A DNA stretch of 20,776 bases from Priapulus caudatus (taxonomy: Eukaryota > Priapulida > Priapulimorpha > Priapulimorphida > Priapulidae), in assembly GCF_000485595.1 (NCBI RefSeq), contig NW_014577589.1, forward strand, positions 195,880 to 216,655, given 5' to 3'. Below the pieces are notes generated by a model, which had not been told where the DNA came from, did not search any database, and worked only from the letters and a program-made list of their open reading frames with translations. The translations under genes were made by a program, and so were the position numbers. Every line of letters starts with the position of its first letter. Position 1 is the stretch's first letter. Below are positions 10,771 to 17,450 of this stretch, one piece after another.

Positions 10771-10919
10771 TTAGAGGCGGCGCCGGTGTCGCGCGAAATA
10801 TCTGACGAGTGCGAAATATCTGAGATAGCCCCGCCCCGCCCCGACCCGACCAATGACAGCTCGTCTTGTGTTACGATAGGTTGTGCACTAATACCAAGTT
10901 CTGGTACAGTGTAGCGAAG

Positions 10920-11222
10920 GAGCAGTGTAGGGAGGGGGAGGGGGAGGGGGAGGGAGGAGGAAGTTTAGAGTAGTACTAGTAGGTGGAGTAGGGAGAAGCT
11001 AGTGAAGAATGAGGAAGAGGAGAAGCTGGTGAAAAAGAAGGAGGGGAGAAGCTGGTGGAGAAGGAGGAGGGGGAGAAGCTGGTGGAGAAGGAGGAGGGGT
11101 GGAAAAGGAGGAGGGGGAGAAGCTAGTGGAGAAGGAGGAGGAAGGGGAGAAGGGAGAAGCTGGTGGAGAAGGAGGAGGGGGAGAAGGGAGAAGCTGGTGG
11201 AGAAGGAGGAGGGGAGAAGCTG
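10920..11222 (+). repeat. Polypurine minisatellite (GAGAAGCTGGTGGAGAAGGA units)
   Basis: The plus strand is almost pure G and A, broken by recurring AGCTGGTGG. Irregular units of roughly 24-30 nt repeat. It lies exactly between the two copies of the 970-bp repeat. Related sequence in reverse complement occurs at 13277-13420. Long reading frames here (Glu/Lys/Arg or Ser/Pro/Leu-rich) are by-products of the repeat, not genes. Confidence 0.9.
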
Positions 11223-11223
11223 G

Positions 11224-12202
11224 GTCATCTTGACTGGCCTTCTGATAGTACATTTTCCTGATATAATTTATATCGGTAGCTAAAATTGCTCAAGGATGCC
11301 TGTGTGTATGCCAAGCTTTTCTAAGCTTGATTTGAAGCAATGTTCTTTTGACTCTGAAACCATAACAATTTATATTAAAAAATCTTTTGATATTAAAAAG
11401 TGGTCGAAAATGAACAACAATTCTATTGCATGTTATTATACCAGTTATACACCATTATATCAGGAGTGCATAATAACAGATGACTTCTGATAATTCATAA
11501 TGATGTAATATCAATAAAATAAACTCATTTATTAATAGTATATTATTAATAATATACTTCTATAATTAAATAGATGCGTAATATTATGCATATATACACA
11601 TACACATATATATTGTTTAAATATCGTATAATTACTTAATGGTAATAATCATCCTAAATTCATTCTCTAACTTGGATAGCTTGATAGGGATATTGGGAAT
11701 GAAAATTAAATGGAAAAATAAACGTGAAATAATATACTCTCTCATATGATGCGTCAATTCGGTCATTCTTCGTTTACCAGCGACCATATGGCGTCCACGA
11801 CGCTATCCACTAGACCATCGTGCGCGTGAAAATTCTTCCTCTGCGTACGATTAGCATAATGGATAATGGCATTCATATGTATTTGCTTAGGGCGTGTTTG
11901 TTTTGGTCCGATCACTGGATCCGTGGATGCTGACTGTTTGTTGGTCCGGATTCACTGAACCGACCCTGCCTACGAGGTGATTTGAAGGGCATCCAATATC
12001 GCGGCCCGCCGCCTCAGCAATAACAGCTTGTTCTTTGATATGAACATCCCGTGATAGGTAACAGCAACTCTTGGTAACAGCCGGAAACGCAAACGTTGAA
12101 AGTGAATTTGCGTTTGTTTGGGTTAGGGTTCGATCCAGGGGATGCGAGATTCGTGGACTGCTGATCAAACAAACGCGTACGCCTTAGGCTTAGAGGCTCG
12201 GC
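11224..12202. repeat. 970-bp direct repeat, copy B
   Basis: The second copy of 9815-10782. It is offset by about 1.41 kb and carries the same internal order of features. Numerous one-base length differences relative to copy A are scattered along it. Confidence 0.9.
11890..12183. mobile_element. PIF/Harbinger-like MITE, copy B
   Basis: Same element as 10470-10770, with flanking TTA at 11887-11889 and 12184-12186. It was copied as part of the larger direct repeat rather than by an independent insertion, because the flanks are also shared. Confidence 0.65.
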
Positions 12203-12660
12203 AGGTTCGATACCGCCAGGGAAATTATTTGTATTATTTATTTAATAACGTAATTACTAATGTTACTAAACATCATAATTGCGCAGCGTAAGTGCGTGCG
12301 CGAATTTATATGATGATTTAGTATTATATTTAGATTATATGAGTATTAAATGTGAATTCCACGAATCAAATGCTTGTTTACGAAAACCTGACGAATCCGA
12401 TGCTCGTCTCCATGCACGACGAAACCATAACGAGAGGAAAGTATGAGACTATACCAAAGCGCTTTGACACATTATTGATACATGACACACTTACGACATA
12501 CACACTTTGACGCATAGATTATACACAACCATGTGTTGTGTATATCTATGGACTATATAAGTAATATAAGTGTGACTAGGAAGTATGGTATGTGAGTATG
12601 ACTATGAGTCTTACTCTAGTTTAGACAACATCTTGCAAATAAGGTATTCTATTATCACGT
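12203..12660. other. Non-coding stretch with one hairpin
   Basis: No gene seen. ATAGATTATACACAAC at 12514-12529 pairs with GTTGTGTATATCTAT ending at 12549, a near-perfect hairpin with a loop of a few bases. Confidence 0.5.
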
Positions 12661-12840
12661 CTCATCATAGCTCTAGTACTATAGACTATAGTATAGTATA
12701 GCCCGCGGTAGCTCTAGTACTATAGCCGCGGATCGCTGGCCGCAGCCCTGCGGCAGCGATTCGCGGGCTATAGTACTAGAGCTAAGCCCGCGGATACCTG
12801 CGGCAGCTATCCGCGGGCTATAGTAGAGCTAGTCTCATCA
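12661..12840. repeat. Nested palindromes built on GCTCTAGTACTATAG and GCCCGCGG
   Basis: Two adjacent inverted repeats are seen. In 12709-12784 the arms begin TAGCTCTAGTACTATAGCC and enclose a GC-rich loop region with CTGCGGCAG. In 12785-12819 AGCCCGCGGATA pairs with TATCCGCGGGCT. The motif CTATAGTACTAGAGCT recurs at 13590-13606 and, altered, near 14436, so this is part of a repeat family and not a unique regulatory hairpin. Confidence 0.75.
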
Positions 12841-12884
12841 TAGCTCTAGTAGAGTAGTACTAGGACCTACTATACATAGACGCG

Positions 12885-13147
12885 TTCGTTAACTGCCGCA
12901 GGCTTAGTATAGAACATTTTTAGCTAGATTTCGTTGCTGCTCTTGTCCCGACTGGTTCCACGAAAAATGGATCGCAAAACGCAAATGATCAGGCTTTTTA
13001 ACACTTATTTATCTACCATGGACATCCTCACCTATCTTTTTGAACACTTTCTATAACTTTACACCATGTATTTATGCATTTATTATCAAGGCAGCACTAC
13101 TGCAATCCCATTTGAAATATTCTAGCGTGCGAACGGCGTGACGTCAC
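12885..13147 (-). repeat. Left arm of a large inverted repeat (CTATAGCCC / TGACGTCA family)
   Basis: In reverse complement this copy runs TGACGTCACGCCGTTCGC, then ACATGGTGTAAAGTT, AAAGTGTTCAAAAAGATAGG, GTGTTAAAAAGCCTGATCA, TTTTTCGTGGAACCAGTCGG and on to CTGCGGCAGTTAACGAACGC. It is the inverse of 13418-13612 and a relative of 158-412. Together with the right arm it makes a foldback with arms of roughly 190 nt. Confidence 0.8.
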
Positions 13148-13250
13148 TGGCTATTGTATATACATGCACCATAGCTGCCATGTGTTTGCCTATACATATC
13201 CAGTGCATGTATACCTATACAAATCGGTGACGTCAACGGCGTTCGCACGC
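13125..13250. mobile_element. Short inverted-repeat unit with two CRE palindromes
   Basis: GCGTGCGAACGGCGTGACGTCAC (13125-13147) is inverted at 13227-13250 with one or two mismatches. Each arm contains TGACGTCA (13139-13146 and 13228-13235). The inner 80 nt are AT-rich. It abuts the assembly gap, so the right limit is uncertain. A 126-bp MITE or the tip of the larger foldback are both possible. Confidence 0.55.
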
Positions 13251-13251
13251 C

Positions 13252-13276
13252 NNNNNNNNNNNNNNNNNNNNNNNNN
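13252..13276. other. Assembly gap (25 N)
   Basis: A run of 25 undetermined bases. It falls between the CRE-bearing inverted repeat and the CT-rich minisatellite, both of which would hinder assembly. Confidence 1.
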
Positions 13277-13420
13277 GTAGCTTTCCCCTCTTTACCAGCT
13301 TCTCGCGGCCTCCTCTTTCTCCACCAGCCTTCTCCGCCCTCCTCCCTATCTCCTCCTCCACCGAGCTTCGTACCACCTCCCTTCTCCACCAGCTTGCTCG
13401 CCTCCTCTTCTCCCGGGTGG
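13277..13420 (-). repeat. CT-rich tract, reverse copy of the polypurine minisatellite
   Basis: On the minus strand it reads as GAGAAGCTGGTGGAGAAAG-like units, the same family as 10920-11222 but more diverged. It ends at TCCCGGGTGG, where the right arm of the foldback begins. Confidence 0.85.
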
Positions 13421-13612
13421 AAAGTGTTCAAAAAGATAGGTGAGATGTCCATGTAGATAAATAAGTGTTAAAAAGCCTGATCATTTTGCGTTTTGCGATC
13501 CATTTTTCGTGGAACCAGTCGGGACCAAGAGCAGCAGCGAAATCTAGCTGAAAATGTTCTATAGCCCTGCGGCAGTTAATGAACGCGGGCTATAGTACTA
13601 GAGCTAGTCCCA
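13418..13612 (+). repeat. Right arm of the large inverted repeat
   Basis: Begins GGAAAGTGTTCAAAAAGATA, passes through GCGATCCATTTTTCGTGGAA, and ends GCGGGCTATAGTACTAGAGC. It is the inverse of 12885-13057 with about 95 percent identity by eye. Confidence 0.8.
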
Positions 13613-14082
13613 TCATTGCATCAGTGCATCATTCATTGGATAATTATTCGTCTTCATTCTCTTTGAGCCTCTATAATAATTTAATATGTTTTATATAAGC
13701 CTGCGTCTTCATGTTTCAGCACTTGGTAACATTCTGTTGGCAATTAGTCCTAGTGGCAGTAGTGCATGATCAGGAGTAGCTCCAAGAAACGGTCTTGCTA
13801 GTGTTATAAGACCGTATTGTATAGCTCCAAGAAACGGTCTTGCTAGGGTTAGAAGACCTGTATAGACAATCAGTCGCACAGTCTCGCCGGGCTAATGTAG
13901 GAGGAAGTCGAGCGTTGGGCCATTCATCTGCTTATTCTGGCATTCACTGCTCGTAGCTAGTAGTGGCTACTATAATATTACTACGAGTAATAACCTAAAG
14001 CAAAGGTAGTTTGTAAAATAGGTTAGTCCTAAAAACAACGTTGTGAAATATATTACTGTCTATTAGTATTGCTCATACTCAT
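13613..14082. other. Non-coding stretch with a 45-bp tandem duplication
   Basis: AGCTCCAAGAAACGGTCTTG begins at 13778 and again at 13823. Each unit holds ACGGTCTT followed by the inverse AAGACCGT, so each can form a small hairpin; the second half of unit two is diverged. Nothing else is recognised. Confidence 0.7.
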
Positions 14083-14318
14083 AGGGTCTATGTCCCTCAG
14101 GGTACTGCTGGAACGTACCCTGGTAACTATTTGATATGGTTAGGTTTAGCCTTTAGGGTTAGTGTTAGGATTAGGGAGTAGGCGTAGGCGACTCCCTAGA
14201 CTCGTTAGTGGAATAGGCGAGGTACGGTCCGGCATATTAGATAGTACCAGGGTACGTTCCGGTATACCGGACCGTACCCAGAGTACGTTCCGGCAGTACC
14301 CTGGTGGACATAGACCCT
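14083..14318. mobile_element. 236-bp inverted-repeat element (AGGGTCTATGTCC ends)
   Basis: AGGGTCTATGTCC at 14083-14095 is inverted at 14306-14318. Inside, AGGGTACTGCTGGAACGTAC is inverted as GTACGTTCCGGCAGTACCCT-like sequence, giving arms of about 45 bp. Further GGTACG / CGTACC sub-repeats and a TAGGGTTAG-like stretch lie within. No coding sequence. This suggests a MITE, though no clear target duplication is seen. Confidence 0.65.
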
Positions 14319-14550
14319 CTCAGCATTAGTATTACCAGTTATTAGTCCTAAGTAGTAATTGCAATTTTGAAGCCTTTTCTACTGTGATCCACAGTGTTGA
14401 TCTGCCCAAGTGCTAGCTGCAGCGCGGAGCGCAGGGCTACAGTACTAGAGCTACTGAAGTGCTAGCTCTAAAACTATAGCGCTCCACTCTGCCGCAGGCA
14501 CAGCACACACGCACTGCCTGTGGTAGAGCGGAGGAATATAGAGCTCCGAA
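14319..14550. other. Non-coding; imperfect GC-rich hairpin
   Basis: GCTCTA...CTCTGCCGCAGGCA (about 14464-14500) pairs imperfectly with TGCCTGTGGTAGAGCGG...TAGAGC (14516-14543). It shares the CTCTAGTA / CTGCGGCAG vocabulary of the upstream palindromes. No gene. Confidence 0.45.
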
Positions 14551-14554
14551 GTGA

Positions 14555-14562
14555 TGACGTCA
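14555..14562. promoter_or_regulatory. CRE-like palindrome TGACGTCA upstream of the THAP/2A locus
   Basis: A perfect cAMP-response-element palindrome 75 nt before the THAP-like ATG, in a place suited to a core promoter. Caution: the window has three other TGACGTCA copies (158, 13139, 13228), all in repeats, so this may have arrived with a transposon. Confidence 0.35.
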
Positions 14563-14575
14563 CGGTGGCATGACA

Positions 14576-14900
14576 ACGAACCGACTGGTTCTAAACAATC
14601 ATTGGCTCCGTAACATTAACTGCGTGAAAATGGTGTCGTGTTTTGTACCCGATTGTAACCATCATTCTGGGAGTCATTATTGCAGTTTTTATAGGTTTTC
14701 AAAGGATGGGAGTGAATAAGGTATGCAGATATGTTTTTTTATAGGCATTTTGATGATGAAATCAATGTTGTAAGATCGACTTGCTACCGATGCTTTACCG
14801 CTGTCTGCAGCGCACACACTCGTGTTTTACGTATGCACAACACCATTTTCACGCAGTTAATGTTACGGAGCCAATGATTGTTTAGAACCAGTGGGTTCGT
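14576..14900. repeat. 65-bp inverted repeat flanking the THAP-like reading frame
   Basis: Left arm 14576-14640 (ACGAACCGACTGGTTCTAAA ...) and right arm 14836-14900 are inverses with two mismatches in 65 positions. The 195-nt spacer holds most of the THAP-like frame and the following donor-like site. The left arm contains the THAP ATG, so an ATG context exists on both strands. The plus copy leads into THAP sequence; the minus copy does not. Confidence 0.85.
14630..14719 (+). pseudogene. THAP-like zinc-finger N-terminal fragment (29 codons), possible upstream ORF
   Basis: Translation starts MVSCFVPDCNHHSG and continues SFYRFSKDGSE, then TAA at 14717-14719. The C-x4-C spacing at residues 4 and 9 and the FYRF(P/S)KD motif at the right distance are the opening of a THAP domain, a C2CH DNA-binding zinc finger of about 80-90 residues. 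The remaining Cys, His and Trp are absent. A good splice donor (AAG|GTATGC) directly follows the stop at 14721, and an acceptor (TTTACATTTCAG) lies at 15083-15094. It may be a broken THAP gene, a THAP first exon spliced at the weaker donor within GGAGTGAAT, or a short upstream ORF in the 5' exon of the 2A gene. Confidence 0.5.
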
Positions 14901-15185
14901 ATTAGCTATACCAAAGGGCTGTAGTTAAACTTCTAGAGCTACCTTAGTGCCTACCTGATCAGCTTTGTCTTCCTCCGTCTTCGATATATAGTCATATATG
15001 GTGCTTTACACTTTGGCATGTTTTTTTTACAATTTTTATTATTCATGCATTACTATCCCATAAAATATATCTTGTGAAATTGTTTACATTTCAGGTCGGT
15101 GGCCATGTTGGAGTAAAAAACAGTGACCATTTTAATCGTTGCAACTGTATGTACCAGTGTGAGTGACCAACATTTTATTGGCGCA

Positions 15186-15269
15186 ATGTCAGAGTCATTG
15201 CTTCTTCTTGCTGGTGACATCGAGAGGAATCCTGGACCTGGAGGCATTGGCCAGGAAAATCAGCCACAG
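15186..15269 (+). CDS. First coding exon with N-terminal 2A-like ribosome-skipping peptide
   Basis: The exon encodes MSESLLLLAGDIERNPGP followed by GGIGQENQPQ, ending at the donor CAG|GTACAT. D-I-E-x-N-P-G-P is the 2A signature, and the preceding leucine-rich stretch is the usual upstream part. In 2A peptides the ribosome fails to join Gly to the final Pro, releasing the upstream part and continuing from Pro. Here only 17 residues precede the break, so the peptide would act as a leader rather than separate two long proteins. The ATG is the first in-frame start after an in-frame TAA (15114-15116), and an acceptor lies at 15093-15094, so the exon probably starts at 15095 with 91 nt of leader holding two mini-ORFs. 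N-terminal 2A sequences are known from non-LTR retrotransposons and some invertebrate genes. No reverse transcriptase is seen nearby, and the next exons are in phase. Confidence 0.75.
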
Positions 15270-16769
15270 GTACATATTGTTTGAATAAGTTTTTCTGCTG
15301 TACCGACGCCCTGTGGCATGTAAAGCTGCTAAAATTAGCATTGTATTATATTAGGTTCGCTTAAAGTTATTATTACGACAGTTTTGCTCAGAAACCCTCA
15401 ACCCCAAAAAAATATAGCGAAATATAGTCTCGTGTCTATTTTATCGTGTCACGATAATGGCAGAATTGGTAAACTTGTAAATTGTCGGTTATTAATTGAA
15501 AACAACTGCATTTGAGAGAGACTGTATGTCTATGGGAGATAGGCGGCGGCGCTACTAGCTAGTCCAAGCCTGCCGGCTCTAGTTTCAAGATTACAGCAAA
15601 CGATTGTTTACCAAACTACACGTAGTTCGAAAATTGCATGTTTTGGTGAATACGAAGGTTCTCAGACATTTGATTGTTACTCTAGACAATTGCTGTTACT
15701 CAAGCAATAATGGTAGGTATCACGAAAGTGGTGAAAACACTGGAAAACTCGTAATAATTACTTTAACCAGGTATAGTATTTTAGGCCTGGGAAGCTGGAA
15801 CAGTTTACTAAGTTATTTTACAGTATTAAATACTGTCTGTGCAATGTCATGTGACATAACTAATATGGCAAAGGCTATCATTATGACTAAATAAGTCCTA
15901 TATGAGCTATAGAGGTGTTATTTTTTGCAAAAAGTCCTTGTGCCATGTTTGGATTAGTCATCGACATTGTCCTGTTTTTAAGCGTCTGGTTCTCGCAACA
16001 AAATGCATAAATACAACTACTGTGAGCATACTTGCAGTATGACAGCATCAGATTCCTACAATTCTAACAAAAATTGATTGACTCTTGACAACATCACAAA
16101 ATGTTCTCATTGAGCCAGAAATGTGCTCTGAAGTAGAGCATTTTAAAAACTTTCTTAGAGAAAGTTTTGGCAAATAGATACACATAAATTGTGCGAAGCG
16201 AAGCGGCTGAGAGCACTAACAGTAGGCCTACCCTAGCGCAAATAGTTCCTGGAAAGAAAACTATATATGTTTGCTGATTGCATAAGTAATGTAGTTAACA
16301 TATGATTTGAACAAATTTCACAATTTTGTACTGAACAAACATCGAATAATAAATTATAACTTGTTTTATCATAGAAAAAAACAGTTAATGAAAATTGTGA
16401 TGGCTCGGCTGTGTCCAGGATGTGTAAACATTCACTTCCAGCACCGCACATGCGCAATGGCACAGCATAAGTTCGAGGGAATTTGCTGTGGTACTACTTT
16501 CGTAAGACTGTTTAGATTTGCTGAAGAAATGTTATAAAAGTAGCAATACAAATGAGTTGTCCTGGATTTTTACAACATTAACGAGCTCACAATAGGCTTG
16601 CACAGTGCTCTTTGCATTTTGCTGCGAGAAGCAGCCACGTTAACCCAAGCATCTTGATTATGTTTCTGGTTGCTTAACTGTTGTTGAACCAAGGTGTACA
16701 TAATGTACGTAAAATATTGAATTAATATTCTGTCCATATTGTGTGCAAGATCACTGTGAAATATTGCAG
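15270..16769. other. Inferred intron (1500 nt) of the 2A-headed gene
   Basis: Bounded by GTACAT and ATATTGCAG, both phase 0. I see no further exon with recognisable protein motifs inside. Short open frames near 15604 and 16233-16537 have no support. A skipped small exon cannot be excluded. Confidence 0.5.
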
Positions 16770-16937
16770 GATCGTTTAGTAGATGATAGCAAACAAGGAA
16801 AGAAGGAGCCTAAACGAAGGCAGCGTAAGCCAGAGACATGGAAGAAGAATTCAAGAAAGATCAAACGGGCAAAAGGAGAAGCATATATCAACACAAGGGG
16901 TGTTCTAGTGCCAGCTATCAAACCCCCATCACCTGAG
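16770..16937 (+). CDS. Basic-domain exon, module A (RKPETWKKN...RGVLVPA)
   Basis: 56 codons between acceptor TTGCAG and donor GAG|GTAACC, both phase 0. The protein begins DRLVDDSKQGKKEPKRRQRK, continues ETWKKNSRKIKRAKGEAYIN, and ends RGVLVPAIKPPSPE. The run of Lys/Arg resembles a nuclear localisation signal. I recognise the R-K-P-E-T-W-K-x-N ... G-x-A-Y ... R-G-V-x-V-P-A pattern from the N-terminal part of uncharacterised invertebrate proteins in which a CxCx3C segment follows, as it does here. This is from memory, not a search. The paralogous exon is 18840-19040, with nearly the same C-terminal half. Function unknown. Confidence 0.75.
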
Positions 16938-17450
16938 GTAACCAGGGCAGAGCTCCCAACATACGTTTTTGCCTGTCTTCTATACGTCTATCACATTTTG
17001 TTATTCCCATGCATTCAGTGTTTTAAGAGTAGAGCACACCGGTACATCTTTAGGATAATCAGGTAAAGTGTGGGTCTACAGGGAGGTCAGCCAGTGCCAC
17101 CTCATAACATCACAGACACGTCAGGAGTACCATAGAGTGCTAGTGCACCGTCCTTTAAAAACGATCTCTCTTTAATTTCTAACCCAAAAGCTGGCTCCAC
17201 AGTCGTGAAATATTTTCTGAAATGAAATGCTTTCAAGCAACTACCAAGTGGCAGACAAAGTAAAATCATTCCCATTAATTACTCATCTAAAAGCCTTCTT
17301 TACATGCACAAAATGTTCTCTACAATGAATCACCTTTAAGCGACGACCTAACCACCTACACTAAAATCGGTTGTAACAGTGCGTGCGAACCGAAAACCTG
17401 TAGAACTCGGCAAAAAAGTCACTCAGAACAAAGCAATCGCTTTGTTGCAG

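Larger units (their letters stand above)
9815..10782. repeat. 970-bp direct repeat, copy A
   Basis: Collinear with 11224-12202. Shared blocks include TAGTACATTTTCCTGATATA, GTTATTATACCAGTTATACA and ACTAGACCATCGTGCGCGTG. The two copies differ chiefly by single-base insertions or deletions, often in short homopolymers, and by few substitutions. Each holds a MITE at its right end and a tRNA-like A box on the minus strand. This could be a genuine duplication around the polypurine tract or an assembly duplicate made from uncorrected long reads. Confidence 0.9.

Noticed and set aside
10825-10860. CCCCGCCCCGCCCC and CCAAT words looking like a GC-box promoter
   Set aside because: No gene starts nearby, and the stretch seems to belong to repeat sequence related to the adjacent MITE.
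10965-11283. Long frames on both strands rich in Glu/Arg/Trp or Ser/Pro/Leu
   Set aside because: They arise from the polypurine minisatellite and read open in several frames at once.
12190-12225. GGTTCGATACC resembling a tRNA T-arm or B box
   Set aside because: The adjoining bases do not pair as a T stem and no A box lies at the right distance on the same strand.
13144-13452. Minus-strand frame spanning the N gap
   Set aside because: It includes undetermined bases and repeat-derived Gly/Glu/Lys sequence.
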